DNA of 64,000 nucleotides from Myxocyprinus asiaticus (lineage: Eukaryota > Chordata > Actinopteri > Cypriniformes > Catostomidae): positions 28,268,744-28,332,743 of the forward strand of contig NC_059349.1 in NCBI RefSeq assembly GCF_019703515.2, written 5' to 3'. The translations under genes were made by a program, and so were the position numbers. Below are positions 1-39,644 of this stretch, one piece after another. Below the pieces are notes generated by a model, which had not been told where the DNA came from, made no database searches, and saw only the letters and a program-made list of their open reading frames with translations. How positions within the stretch are numbered: the first letter of the stretch is position 1; every line of letters starts with the position of its first letter.

Positions 1-711
1 AACTTATTTTTTTAAACAATCTGAATGAAAGGGCTCTTTAGATTGTGTAAAAACTTTAGAAGTTAAAAATATCTAAACTGCATTAGTGAAAAGAGTTTTA
101 GGATATTAACATTACATTAATTCTAAACTACAATAAAACAATTAGCTAATAAAATTACTCAAATGCATGAAAAGTTTATGCTGCTTGAAGTGTGATGTAA
201 CCTATATAAATGCACTAGATGCCCCTTTTCAGCATATAATGGACTTTTTCTTGCGTACCCATTTTGAAAAGGCTATTACAGACAAGACATCTCTCCCCTC
301 ATTTATGAAACTTTCCACTGGTTAAAACCAAGAAAGTGACCTCCTGAATTAGTTACATAAATTAACACATTTAAACATATACAGTGAAAGCTGTGAAGTC
401 CTGATGTATCTCTCTGACCAGCATTTTTAAAGAAACAAAGAGTACATCCAGAAAAAAGCTCTTAAGGGCCTGCACACATACTGTACATCCATAATGAGAA
501 CAATTCACAAAACAAAAGGACACAGTAAGTCTCTTTAGATTGTTTTAGAGGTTTCTAAAGTCCTTGGTCCCTCTGAATCATGCTCCTATCATTGGTTGAA
601 GATGACAGCAATGTGCAGTGCTTTCTACGGTTACGGTTTGCTGGTTTCAGAACAGGGCCGGCTGCACAGGGAAAAGGAGGGGAGAAAAATGGCCGTGCTG
701 AATATTTAAAC
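1..711. other. 3' flank of RABGGTB, no gene seen
   Basis: This AT-rich stretch lies downstream of the RABGGTB stop codon on the minus strand and probably holds its 3' UTR. I found no convincing coding exon, tRNA or structured RNA, and no clear polyadenylation signal could be assigned. Confidence 0.5.
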
Positions 712-4965
<4,254 letters not shown>

Positions 4966-5107
4966 TCTGACGGAGAAACAAGAGCGTGAACTACAGGCTG
5001 GCTTCTCAGTAGTCGCATATATATTACGTCACTATATTATTACTCGTCATTTGTACGAGTGCCCGTAAAGGACAAAGTATGGGATTTGTAAACACGGTAC
5101 TGCAGAT

Positions 5108-5109
<2 letters not shown>

Positions 5110-5201
<92 letters not shown>

Positions 5202-5216
5202 ACACAGTATATATAC

Positions 5217-5304
<88 letters not shown>

Positions 5305-5331
5305 ATATACTGTGTATATATACTGTATAGT
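5110..5331. repeat. Compound (TA)n/(CA)n microsatellite, mirrored
   Basis: The order is (TA)n, (CA)n, gtatatatactg, (TG)n, (TA)n, (CA)n, gtatatatac. It is about 220 bp of almost unbroken alternating purine-pyrimidine sequence, starting about 145 bp upstream of the RABGGTB start codon. Long reading frames across it encode only dipeptide runs and are not genes. Confidence 0.95.
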
Positions 5332-5527
5332 CTTATTGTGTATTCTATACTTTATTTTCTATTCTTTATTTATTTATTTTTATTATTTTTTATTATTATC
5401 TATGTCCTGTTGTTTTGTATTGTTGTGCACTGGAAGCTCCTGTCACAAAGACAAATTCCTTTTATGTGTAAGCATACTTGCCAATAAAGCTGATTCTGAT
5501 AGATAGATAGATAGATAGATAGATAGA
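5332..5527 (+). mobile_element. Probable LINE 3'-end fragment with (GATA)n tail
   Basis: The sequence ending ccaataaagctgattctgat followed by (GATA)n at 5498-5527 resembles the 3' terminus of abundant fish LINEs, with a simple-repeat tail. No coding part is present. Family assignment is from memory and uncertain. Confidence 0.4.
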
Positions 5528-5630
5528 CCTACAGTATACTAAAGTATTGCTATGTTTAAGCAATGTTACTAAATTCATAACTTGCAACTTAAGTGTCTTT
5601 CACTTGGCAGCAATATAGAGGGATGGTCTC

Positions 5631-6223
5631 TAAGGAACATTCTGGGTTCAATACAAGTTAAGCTCAATCAACAGCATTTGTGAGTTAATATTGACTCGTC
5701 AGTCCTTTTCTTTAATAAGAGCAACAACAACAAAAAAGTTACTGTGAGGCACTTAAAATGGAAGTGAATGGGGCCAATTTTTGGTAGATTTAAATACAGA
5801 AGTGTGAAGCATTTAATTTTAGAAAAGCATGCGCATTCTGTTAAAACTCATGTATTGTTTGTGCTGTAAAGTTGTTTAAATAGTCATTTTTACAGTGATT
5901 TAAGAGTTTTAGGGTTTGTTGGTATTACACCATCATAGCAAAGTTGTAAAATGTTCTATAACTTTAAACAGAAAAGGTTAATAAGTGATTTCATCACACT
6001 AAAATCATGTTAACACAATGTTTTGTGGCAATACTTTTGAAATAGTATTTCAACATTTAAGGACTGGCCCCATTCACTTCCATTGTAAGTGCCTCACTGG
6101 AACCCAGATTCGAGTCATTTAAAGAAAAGGAGGTGCAAGTCTAAATTATTGTGGTAATCAATATTATGCCACAAATACTTTCGACTGAGCTTAACTTGTA
6201 TTGAACCTGGAATATTCCTTTAA
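5631..6223. mobile_element. Fold-back MITE, copy A
   Basis: The left arm (aacattctgggttcaatac at 5636) is the inverse of the right arm (gtattgaacctggaatattc ending near 6218). A second inverted pair, tggaagtgaatggggcc near 5760 and its complement near 6065, lies inside. No coding capacity. The same family recurs at 11569, 16205 and 31165. It lies between ACADM and RABGGTB. Confidence 0.8.
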
Positions 6224-6264
6224 CAAACCACTGAGCAAAAAGTGAATTATTTTAAAGCAGGTTA

Positions 6265-6275
6265 TTTATTTTATT
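6265..6275 (-). terminator. ACADM polyadenylation signal (minus strand)
   Basis: Overlapping AATAAA/AATAAAA motifs on the minus strand lie about 265 bp after the ACADM stop codon. This is the nearest canonical signal I see; no transcript evidence is available. Confidence 0.45.
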
Positions 6276-6537
6276 TTGAGAACATACATCAGTTAGAAAA
6301 AAAGGAAGAGATGCATGTCATTACTTTGTTTAGTTTAACATTTCATTAAAAATAATTGTTCAATGCTACAAATACAAAGATGGTAAGGCATGCTGATATG
6401 ACAAGGCAACTGGAGCTCTGTGTAGTCAATTTACAATCTGAGTAATAATCCTGAGATCCATTGATGAAATACATTATAAAGTACAAAAGTATCTAAACAA
6501 AATTAGTTCCTGGCACGAATGTTCTGGGTTTACATGT

Positions 6538-11247
<4,710 letters not shown>

Positions 11248-11568
11248 CGTTATTTCAGTGACAGTGTTTCTTGAATGCACTCTTATGATGTTTACCTCAC
11301 AGGAAAAACGAAGTACCAACCAATCACTGTCCTCTGTTTTATCACGTGACAAAGTACCGTCGCTCAACTGACTTTTGGCCTACTTTGTTATCTAACTTAA
11401 ATTACATTTTAATATATCGATCACGTTAGCAAGGTTTATTAAAAGCCCCAAAATATTTAAGCAAGTTGTGTCAGTATGTCTCAACAGCCTTTTACACTAT
11501 TAACGTTCGCAATAAGCTTAATATTTTAAATAGGATAATAATACATGTTATTAGGCTGATTAACAATG
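11248..11568. promoter_or_regulatory. 5' flank of ACADM
   Basis: This interval upstream of the ACADM start codon should contain its promoter and 5' UTR. I see no TATA box at a fixed distance and cannot place a start site. A tatcacgtgac stretch near 11340 contains an E-box-like CACGTG core. Confidence 0.3.
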
Positions 11569-12066
11569 AAGCACTTAAAATGGAAGTGAATGGGGGCCAA
11601 TCCGTAAACGTTAAAATACTCAATGTTTCAAAAGTATAGTCACAAGACGTAAACAATATGCCTGTTATCTTGATTTTAATGTGATAAAATAGCTTGCTGA
11701 CCTATTCTGTGTAAAGTTATATCCAATTTTACAACTTTGTTGCCATGACGACCTAACAACCTGACACCATACACCCTAAAATGACTGTAAAAAAACAACA
11801 ACGTTACAGCTCAAATAATACACCAATTTTTACAGAATATTTAATGTAAATGCTTTTATAAAATTATAAGCTTCACATTTCTGCCTTTTAACCCTCCAAA
11901 AATTGGCCCCATTCACTTCCATTGTAAGTGCCTCACAGTAACTTAGATTTTGTGCTTTTTTAAAGAAAACGAGGGATGAGTCGACATAAATATTTGTGGT
12001 AATCAACATTATGTCTCAAATGCTGTCGATTGAGCTCAACTTGTATTGAACCCGGAATATTCCTTT
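11569..12066. mobile_element. Fold-back MITE, copy B
   Basis: Same family as the copy at 5631. It shares the internal inverted pair tggaagtgaatgggggcc (11581) and its complement (near 11903), and ends at gaacccggaatattccttta (12047-12066). The outer left arm seen in copy A is missing here, so the insertion is partly truncated. Confidence 0.75.
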
Positions 12067-12099
12067 ATCGGACCCAACGTACTGTTATTCTACAAACTT

Positions 12100-12560
12100 T
12101 GTTTAGGTTTTTTTTTTTTTTTTTAATCCCTAAACTGAGATCAAAACTTCTAACACTAACTCCTCCTTTTCAAGCTACATTCACCAAACTCAGCACAGAC
12201 CATTAGACCATTCTGGAACAGCGTGCTATGTCTTCTCTTACTGATCAGACTTATAGTTTTTGCACAGCAGACCATCAAAATTTTACCCATAGTCCCATAG
12301 ACTTTGACAGAATGTTTAAATGGTCCAACACAATGCTTGTTAATTCAAACTCCAATTGTCAAAAATTCAAAGGTAAACAAACCCACAAAAGGCTGTTAAT
12401 CTGCTTTAAATAGCAGATTTTAAATAGCTTTATATAATATAAATAAATTGCTTTATTTATATTATCTGACAATCTAGCTAGCTAGCTGGCTTTTGGTCTT
12501 ACTGTAATATCTGTGTAAAGCTAGCTCAAACTTTCAGACAAGGCTTTGTCCTTGTGTGTC
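12100..12560 (+). repeat. Unclassified interspersed repeat, copy 1
   Basis: It is clearly related to 49600-50060. Both contain ttctaacactaactcctcc-type and tcttctcttactgatc-type stretches, followed by a gctagctagctgg tract and a caggctttgtc-like stretch. There is no reading frame of interest. Class is unknown. Confidence 0.6.
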
Positions 12561-12689
12561 TTGACAAATTTTACCTATTTAGTTATTATTAGTAGGATAA
12601 TTTATAATTAAGACCGATTTTCAAACCTGTATTTCACATTAAAAACAGTGATCAGTTATTCATTTCACAACTATAATAACATCATAGTA

Positions 12690-12852
12690 ATCGTTACTTT
12701 TACCCAAAGCAACTTACAGTGTACTTTTTACAGGGACATAACAGAGCAACCTGGAGTTAAGTGCCTTGCTCAAGGACACAATGGTGTTGGGGATCAAACC
12801 AGCAACCTTCTGCTTACCAGTTCTGTGCTTTAGCCCACTATGCCATCACCAA
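12690..12852 (-). mobile_element. tRNA-derived SINE (minus strand)
   Basis: Read on the minus strand, it begins with a tRNA-like head (gcatagtgggctaaagcac, then a ggtttgatcccc box B). It then has the gtccttgagcaaggcactt body and the gtaagttgctttgggta 3' part. These are typical of fish SINEs with a tRNA head and conserved core. It is in intergenic DNA. Confidence 0.7.
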
Positions 12853-13339
12853 CTCATTAATTCAGTTATTCATACATTGGGTAAATACGTGCAAGCTCTT
12901 TTGTGTAGCCTGTGTTTATACAGAGCTATCTCTTTATTTGACTGTATTTTCTATTATGAAAGAAAAGCAAAGATTGCTAAACAGATAAAAATAAATCCTT
13001 AATACGTCGCAGTTTGCAGTTTATGTTAGGCTCTTACAGTATTATTTTTTTTATTATTTAATAGCCTTTATGGTATGGTAGTTATTTGATTTTAAATGTA
13101 TTCTCGTGAAATATTATGCTGACATATTAGTAGTCGACTGGTTATTGCCTAAAAAAGATGCATGTAAAAATGAACAAATCATGATATTATATAAATATTA
13201 TAATTATTAAGTAATTTTAGCAATTTTACTACTTATTTTAGGAGACCACTGTGTGTTTAATAGAGAGTTAAAGTTAGCTCATGAATATACAGTAAATGTA
13301 ATTGTGCTGAATTTAGCTGGTCGCGTATGGAAGCCCATT

Positions 13340-13805
13340 TCCACCACATAAAAAAAAAAAACTTTTGTCTCAGAATTGTGACTTTTTAATCTCATAATTA
13401 TGACTTATTATCTCATAATTTTGACTTTTTATCTAAATATTTTGACCTTATGTCATTATTTTGACTTTTTATCTCATAATTAGGATTAAGCATCTAATAA
13501 TTATGATTTAGTATCTCATAATTTTGACTTTTTATCTCATAATTATGACTTTTTATTAATAAATTGGATTTTTTTTATCTCATAATTAGGATTAAGCATC
13601 TAATAATTATGACTTAGTATCTCATAATTATGACTTTTTCATCTCAAAATAATTACTTTTATCATAAAATTGACTTTTTGTCTCAAAATTGTGATGTTTT
13701 ATCTCATAATTATGATTTAGCATCTAATAATTATGACTTTTTATCTCAAACTTTTGGCTTTGCATCTCATAATTTTGATTTCGTAACTAATAATTATTAC
13801 TTTTA
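13340..13805. repeat. Minisatellite of about 20-22 bp units
   Basis: A degenerate tandem array of units like tctcataattatgactttt, with variants aattttgac and aattaggatt. It is AT-rich and abuts the left end of the Tc1 element at 13806. It forms a long frame on the plus strand by chance; no protein is inferred. Confidence 0.85.
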
Positions 13806-14965
<1,160 letters not shown>

Positions 14966-14970
14966 TCACC

Positions 14971-29952
<14,982 letters not shown>

Positions 29953-30064
29953 CCTGATCTTGACGTGTTTACGGCAACAGGATTTTTGCGTAAATTAACT
30001 GTAGCCATCAGCACCATGCATATGACCATGTCTACACTATTGCCAATTACATCTGTAGAGTATA

Positions 30065-30070
30065 AATAAA
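30065..30070 (+). terminator. HECTD3 polyadenylation signal
   Basis: A canonical AATAAA lies 113 bp after the HECTD3 stop codon, the only such hexamer close to the coding end. Confidence 0.6.
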
Positions 30071-31164
30071 AATGTTATAAATGGACCCTGGCTGATACTC
30101 TTTCCAATCTTATTTAAACTGGTTGAAATTGGGCGGACATTTATTTAGGACAATAAAGAAATGCAAATCTGAGACCATTAGTGAAAATGATACTATTTTG
30201 AATTTGTTTCTAATTTCATAAATATATAAATCATTACAAATTACATTATCAGCATAACAATATGAATGAAAAGTTTAAATTAAGATTTTCAGGATTTCAG
30301 AGTATTTGGTGTTTGCTCCTTTTATGATGGCACGCAAACTGGCATTGACTTCACAATTTGTGCAAAACTTGATGATCCATGAAATCCCAGGAAAATGTTC
30401 CAAAGTGCATCTTGTGTGCTTCATTAGAAGCAAAGAAATCTGACCTTTTGTACAAAGGGGTTATCGGTCAATGTGACAAATTTGTATACATTTGATTAGA
30501 GACTTAGAACTAATGCAGAATCTTAAATATTCCTTCATTTTACATAATATTTATTTGTTTTAATTTTTTGAAAAACCCTAAATTGTCATTTATTTCCAGG
30601 TTTATATGACAAAAGGAAAAAAAAAATACAGTTTTTCAATGAAATCTCAGACATTTAGACCCCCCTGGCCAAATATCAGTTCAATTATAGTGTGACATTG
30701 TGTTATATTAAATAATTTAACTTAATAATTTAAGTGATTTGTAGTATTACATTCTCCCTGAAGCTACTTGTTCAAAAGCATAATGGTGATAACTTATGGA
30801 TGGTCTAATGCAAGTTTTTAACCTGTTGCCACGTCAAGAGCTTCAACCACACGTTTTGTTCAAATATGTAGCTGTGGAACATTGTAGCATGGATGTAACC
30901 AAATATCCCTTATTGTATTTAGTGGTTTTTATTTAGTTTATTTGAGAGACATGACCAATTGCTATTTTCCATTGATTTCCTCTTTACATAAAATGTTTTT
31001 TTTTTGTTTTTTTTGCACTTAACCCAGGCTTTCTCACTTGCACCAACATACCGAAAAGTTTAATAACTCATCCATTCAAAAACATGCCCCCTATTACAGT
31101 GGTTATCACTCTTGGGCCCTCCCAAGTACTGCATATTTAAATGTCTTATCAAAACAGGCATCAG

Positions 31165-31684
31165 AATTAAAGGAATATTCTGGGTTCAATACCGGTTAAG
31201 TTCCATCAACAACATTTGTGGCGCAGTGTTGATTACTAAAAAAATTAATTTCGACTCATGCCTCATTGTCTTTAAAAAAAAACAAAAAAACAAATCTGGG
31301 TTACAGTGAGGCACTTACAATGGAAGTGAATGGGGGCCAATCCATAAACGTTAAAATACTCACTGATTCTAAAGTATAGTCAGAACGAAAACAATATGTG
31401 TGGTAACATGATTTTAGTATGATAAAATCACTTACTAACCTTTTCTGTGTAAAGTTAAATCTAATTTTACAACTTTGTTGCCTGACGAAGTAAACTGTAA
31501 AAACGATTTGCAGCTCAAATAATACACAAGTTTGCCTTTAAACCCTACAAAACTTGGCTCCTTTCACTTCCATTGTAAATTAATGACTCGCTGTGAACTC
31601 GATTTTTTTAAATGGAGAGACTAGTCGAAATTAATTTGTGTGTTAATCAACTTAACTTGTATTGAACCCGGATTATTCCTATAA
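31165..31684. mobile_element. Fold-back MITE, copy D
   Basis: The left arm (ggaatattctgggttcaata) and right arm (cttgtattgaacccggatta, then ttcctat) are inverted, with the tggaagtgaatgggggcc core at 31322. This is the most complete copy besides copy A. It lies about 150 bp upstream of the RPS8 transcription start region. Confidence 0.8.
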
Positions 31685-31835
31685 AAAAACAAAAAGAACT
31701 ACCAACACGTGGCTGCAGCCCAGTGTTTTCTTAATGAACAACCAGCAAAGGAAAGTACAGCGAAGAACTCCTCTCGTGAGTTCTCCAATTATCTCGCGAT
31801 ATATTGTTGCTTGAAACCCTCCCATGAGCCTTTGC

Positions 31836-31863
31836 TGTTTCTCTTTCTAGCCGGCGCCTGAGA
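31836..31863 (+). promoter_or_regulatory. RPS8 5'-TOP leader
   Basis: A pyrimidine run (tttctctttct) immediately precedes a short leader ending at the ATG (31864). Vertebrate ribosomal protein mRNAs start with C followed by pyrimidines (5'-TOP), which couples their translation to mTOR. The likely start is the C at 31841. Inference from motif and position. Confidence 0.65.
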
Positions 31864-34216
<2,353 letters not shown>

Positions 34217-35417
34217 ATGTACAGCTCACTTTGATACGACCATTAAAGAAAATACCCCAACTCGGCAGGTTGCTTTTGTCCTCTTTTAATAAAGTATTGT
34301 TTGTTGGTTAGGAAGTTGTCTTTTGTAGAGAGAATTGATGCGCTCAACTTATTTCAGGTGCAAAAGTCACAAGTTTCTGTATCTACACTGAATGACAAGT
34401 TTTTCTGATTTTAGAAAGTTATACCATTATTTTGTTCCATGTACACTTATAGCCTTTATTTGGAGGAAAAGCATATATAAGGGTGTCTCCTGCTGCTGCA
34501 TCTTCGCCCAGATCATGCTTATTAAAAAAAGGAGGATTGAGAAAGTTAAGCAGCTGTTTTTGTACTGCATTAACTGGTTATAACCTCCTAGAAAAACCAC
34601 AAGTGAACTGAAGTACCCTGTATTTTTATTTTCAGAGTCATTGTGATACTTGTGTACATTTGATTTAACCTGAAAATCAATCCTGAGTATTAATTGTAAA
34701 TGTTGGCTTGGTATACTAAGTTCCCATGGTCACAAAAAGCCTGTAGATGTGAGGGTTGTGTGTGATTTCCAGGCCTAGGAATATATGTGGAACCAGCAAT
34801 TCTCAGCTCTGAAGTGTAGCATTGGCCAGAAATAATTTTACACAAGAGTGCAATAAGTATTAAATGGCTGATAACTCAGATCTATGATTAGAGTATGATT
34901 CAATTAAATTATAGCACATGGTATAGAAGCAGAAAATATGCTTTTGAGTCTGGTTCAGTCATTAAATAGTTAATTCTCCCCAACATTTAATATTGCACAT
35001 AATACTCCAGTTTTGTAATATATCTACCTTTATTTGAGGAAAAACAGTCTTGCATTCAACAGAGTTGTTGCAAGTTAACCAGAGAGAACAATAACCACTC
35101 TTAACAGTGACTTGGCAAAACACCTGCCAACTACAACAACAGTCAAAAGAGCTAAAGCCTATATTAAAGGTGCACTCAGTTTTATTCTACATGGAGAGGG
35201 TCTCCTCATGGGGACTGCCATGTTATAATCACATGACAAGCCAAATACTACTCGCTTAATCTCGGTTACTGCCTTGATATTGGACACTTTCATTCTTGGA
35301 TAAAATTAATCATGGTTGACTGTGTATAGTGAATTTCTACAATGGCATCTGTAACTAAAAACTATTGATTTTGAATAATGCTGCATCCACGCTGCTAGGT
35401 GTCACTGCAGGTCCAAG
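34217..35417 (+). repeat. RPS8 array spacer, copy 1
   Basis: This sequence follows intact RPS8 and recurs almost unchanged at 36918-38141 and 39645-41003, so it is part of the tandem unit. It begins with RPS8 3' UTR. Near 35164 it contains a transposon-like segment (ttaaaggtgcactcag) that runs into the next truncated copy. No gene of its own is seen. Confidence 0.85.
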
Positions 35418-35455
35418 ATGACACAAATGCAAAAGTTAATGAGAGCACATGTAAA
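35164..35455. mobile_element. Putative MITE spanning the spacer/new-exon junction
   Basis: The left end ttaaaggtgcactcag and the right end atgagagcacatgtaaa are imperfect inverted repeats. The sequence resembles an abundant carp-family repeat I recognise only by memory. The right end overlaps the ATG (35418) of the chimeric RPS8 frame. The related segment recurs at about 37890-38179 and, disrupted, at 40630-41042. Confidence 0.45.
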
Positions 35456-35582
35456 ACAGCAGTACCGCATGAGCAAGAGTGCTGGATGGACTTACGTCGG
35501 CACGGCTGTAAGACGTCCTCCAGCAAACACCAAGGTAAACCTGCACGAGCACGTGTGGCCTCGATAATGTACCTTTTCCTTT

Positions 35583-35685
35583 GGCAATGTGAGTGATGTA
35601 AACACTTCCTTAGGTTGGTCTTTTTTGGTCGAAGTCATTGACCTTCCAATGTTAGGATTAGTCATAGTTACACTGACACATGGCC
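35583..35685 (+). ncRNA. SNORD46-like, array copy 2
   Basis: Box C GTGATGT, the 28S-complementary guide agtcatagttac, box D CTGA and the terminal stem are all retained. It is about 9 nt shorter than the copy in intact RPS8 because of a deletion in the loop (ttttttggtcgaag). Confidence 0.7.
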
Positions 35686-35747
35686 ATACTCGAAATGTAT
35701 GGAAAAGTCTGATTTTGTATATGCTTATGTAAGAGATTGCCGCATAA

Positions 35748-35891
<144 letters not shown>

Positions 35892-35932
35892 TAAATGTAT
35901 GGTGCTGTTTGTAATGTGTAGATCAACTGGCG

Positions 35933-36014
35933 GTCTTTCAATGAAGATATCCTGACCAGTTCTGCTGCTGAATGTCTATGATGGATATGGTTATGTTCCT
36001 ACTCTGAGAAAGAC
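35933..36014 (+). ncRNA. SNORD38-like (intron 3 type), array copy 2
   Basis: Same 82-nt layout as at 33199. The stem gtctttc/gaaagac and all boxes are intact; one base differs near the 3' side (gttcct for gttcca). Confidence 0.7.
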
Positions 36015-36058
36015 ATGTTTGATTTGATCTTTCATGTATCTGCTGAGCTTGTGCTTGA

Positions 36059-36277
<219 letters not shown>

Positions 36278-36335
36278 TAATGCTTATTCAAGTTTTTCCA
36301 GTTTTAAATTTGGGGGTTGTGTTGCATTTAAGGTT

Positions 36336-36411
36336 GGTCTTTCATTGATGATAACATTGTCCAGTTCTGCTTCTGAATGAAAGTGATGCAGTTTAAGACT
36401 CTGAGAAGACC
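36336..36411 (+). ncRNA. SNORD38-like (intron 4 type), array copy 2
   Basis: A 76-nt copy identical in boxes, guide and stem to the one at 33602. Confidence 0.8.
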
Positions 36412-36693
36412 TGTTTTTTAAAAACGTAAGAATATTGGTGGCATTACCTTTTCCATCAAAGTGTGCACCTGAAAAGTTGAGTTGCATCAATTACTAATTG
36501 CTGTGTTTGATTTGTCAATCCAGACTCCTGAGGAAGAGGAGAATCTGAACAAGAAGAGGTCGAAAAAGGTCCAGAAGAAGCTTAATGACCGCCGAAAGAA
36601 CAGCAAGATCAGTCCTCTATTGGAGGAGCAGTTCCAGCAAGGAAAGCTTCTTGGTAAGTCCCTTTTGCAAGGCCTTTTAAATGTTATTGATGT

Positions 36694-36746
36694 GTATATG
36701 ATGAAACTTTTAACCAGTTCTGCTACTGAAACAACAATGCTGAGCT
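36694..36746 (+). ncRNA. SNORD38-like (intron 5 type), array copy 2
   Basis: Box C ATGATGA and the aaccagttctgcta guide are kept. The upstream base pattern differs slightly (gtgtat for gtgtgt). The closing stem is unclear, as in the parent copy. Confidence 0.5.
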
Positions 36747-36815
36747 CATACCATTTCTGATAATCCACTGAAATGTTGTCCACAGTGATGTTGTCTACAG
36801 ATTTCAGTGTTTTAA

Positions 36816-36914
<99 letters not shown>

Positions 36915-36917
36915 TGA

Positions 36918-38141
36918 GAAAGATGAAAGGCAAATAGATGTACAGCTCACTTTTATACGACCATTAAAGAAAATACCCCAACTTGGCAGGTAACTTTTGT
37001 CCTCTTTTAATAAAGTATTGTCATTTTGTTGGTTAGGAAGTTGTCTTTTGTAGAGAGAATTGATGCACTCAAATTATTTCAGGTGCAAAAGTCACAAGTT
37101 TCTGTCTCTACACTGAATGACAAGTTTTTCTGATTTTAGAAAGTTTTACCATTATTTTGTTCCATGTACACTTATAGCCTTTATTTGGAGGAAAAGCATA
37201 TATAAGGGTGTCTCCTGCTGCTGCATCTTCGCCCAGATCATGCTTATTAAAAAAAGGAGGATTGAGAAAGTTAAGCAGCTGTTTTTGTACTGCATTAACT
37301 GGTTATAACCTTCTAGAAAAACCACAAGTGAACTGAAGTACCCTGTATTTTTATTTTCAGAGTCATTGTGATACTTGTGTACATTTTATTTAACCTGAAA
37401 ATCAATCCTGAGTATTAATTGTAAATGTTGGCTTGCTATACTAAGTTCCCATGGTCATGAAAAGCCTGTAGATGTGAGGGTTGTGTGTGATTTCCAGGCC
37501 TAGGAATATATGTGGAACCAGCAATTCTCAGCTCTGAAGTGTAGCATTGGCCAGAAATAATTTTACACAGAGTGCAATAAGTATTAAATGACTGATAACT
37601 CGGATCTATGATTAGAGTATGATTCAATTAAATTATAGCACATGGTATAGAAGCAGAAAATATGCTTTTGAGTCTGGTTCAGTCATTAAATAGTTAATTC
37701 TCCCCAACATTTAATATTGCATATAATACTCCAGTTTTGTAATAAATCTACCTTTATTTGAGGAAAAACAGTCTTGCATTCAACAGAGTTGTTGCAAGTT
37801 AACCAGAGAGAACAATAACCACTCTTAACAGTGACTTAGCAAAACACCTGCCAACTACAACAACAGTCAAAAGAGCTAAAGCCTATATTAAAGGTGCACT
37901 CAGTTTTATTCTACATGGAGAGGGTCTCCTCATGGGGACTGCCATGTTATAATCACATGACAAGCCAAATACTACTCGCTTAATCTCGGTTACTGCCTTG
38001 ATATTGGACACTTTCATTCTTGGATAAAATTAATCATGGTTGACTGTGTATAGTGAATTTCTACAATGGCATCTGTAACTAAAAACTATTGATTTTGAAT
38101 AATGCTGCATCCACGCTGCTAGGTGTCACTGCAGGTCCAAG
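36918..38141 (+). repeat. RPS8 array spacer, copy 2
   Basis: Near-identical to 34217-35417, with scattered substitutions and small indels, including an extra tcat in gtattgtcatttt near 37020. It starts with the decayed end of RPS8 exon 6 and its 3' UTR. Confidence 0.85.
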
Positions 38142-38304
38142 ATGAGACAAACGCAAAAGTTAATGAGAGCACACGTAAAACAGCAGTACCGCATGAGCAA
38201 GAGTGCTGGATGGACTTACATCAGCACAGCTGTAAGGTCCTTCAGCAAACCCCAAGGTAAACCTGCACGAGCACGTGTGGCCTCGATAATGTACCTTTCT
38301 CTTT

Positions 38305-38407
38305 GGCAATGTGAGTGATGTAAACACTTCCTTAGGTTGGTCTTTTTTGGTCGAAGTCATTGACCTTCCAATGTTAGGATTAGTCATAGTTACACTGACA
38401 CATGGCC
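38305..38407 (+). ncRNA. SNORD46-like, array copy 3
   Basis: Boxes C (GTGATGT) and D, the guide agtcatagttac and the closing stem are intact, although the surrounding host exons are frameshifted. Confidence 0.7.
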
Positions 38408-38658
38408 ATACTCAAAACGTATGGAAAGGTCTGATTTTGTTTATGCTTATGTAAGAGATTGCCACATAATAATAATTTTTTTTGTTGTTGTTGTTGCTCC
38501 CTGCAGATTGGACCTCGTCGCATCTACACAGTAAGGGTCCGTGGTGGAAACAAGAAATACTGTGCTTTGAGGCTTGATGTGGGCAACTTCTCATGGGACT
38601 CAGAATGTAAGTGTTTCTAAATGTATGGTGCTGTTTGTAATGTGTAGATCAACTGGCG

Positions 38659-38740
38659 GTCTTTCAATGAAGATATCCTGACCAGTTCTGCTGCTGAATG
38701 CCTATGATGGATATGGTTATGTTCCAACTCTGAGAAAGAC
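38659..38740 (+). ncRNA. SNORD38-like (intron 3 type), array copy 3
   Basis: An 82-nt copy with stem and boxes conserved. A single change (tgtctatg to tgcctatg) lies just before C'. Confidence 0.7.
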
Positions 38741-38784
38741 ATGTTTGATTTGATCTTTCATGTATCTGCTGAGCTTGTGCTTGA

Positions 38785-39003
<219 letters not shown>

Positions 39004-39061
39004 TAATGCTTATTCAAGTTTTTCCAGTTTTAAATTTGGGGGTTGTGTTGCATTTAAGGTT

Positions 39062-39137
39062 GGTCTTTCATTGATGATAACATTGTCCAGTTCTGCTTCT
39101 GAATGAAAGTGATGCAGTTTAAGACTCTGAGAAGACC
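39062..39137 (+). ncRNA. SNORD38-like (intron 4 type), array copy 3
   Basis: No change in boxes, guide or stem from 33602-33677. Confidence 0.8.
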
Positions 39138-39420
39138 CGTTTTTTAAAAAACGTAAGAAAATTGCTGGCATTACCTTTTCCATCAAAGTGTGCACCTAAA
39201 AAGTTGATTTGCATCAATTACTAATTGCCGTGTTTGATTTGTCAATCCAGACTCCTGAGGAAGAAGAGAATCTGAACAAGAAGAGGTCGAAAAAGGTCCA
39301 GAAGAAGCTTAATGACCGCCGAAAGAACAGCAAGATCAGTCCTCTATTGGAGGAGCAGTTCCAGCAAGGAAAGCTTCTTGGTAAGTCCCTTTTGCGAGGC
39401 CTTTTAAATGTTATTGGTGT

Positions 39421-39473
39421 GTATATGATGAAACTTTTAACCAGTTCTGCTACTGAAACAACAATGCTGAGCT
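39421..39473 (+). ncRNA. SNORD38-like (intron 5 type), array copy 3
   Basis: The C box and guide are kept; the preceding ttattgatg is changed to ttattggtg. The closing stem is unclear. Confidence 0.5.
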
Positions 39474-39542
39474 CATACCATTTCTGATAATGCCCTGAAA
39501 TGTTGTCCACAGTGATGTTGTCTACAGATTTCAGTGTTTTAA

Positions 39543-39641
<99 letters not shown>

Positions 39642-39644
39642 TGA

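Larger units (their letters stand above)
29953..31840. other. HECTD3 3' UTR and HECTD3-RPS8 intergenic DNA
   Basis: The first part should be HECTD3 3' UTR, with an AATAAA at 30065-30070. The rest is AT-rich, with no coding exon recognised, and contains fold-back MITE copy D. Confidence 0.6.

Noticed and set aside
5024..5506. Several 60-95 codon reading frames on both strands
   Set aside because: They are translations of (TA)n/(CA)n repeats and a LINE tail, with only dipeptide runs.
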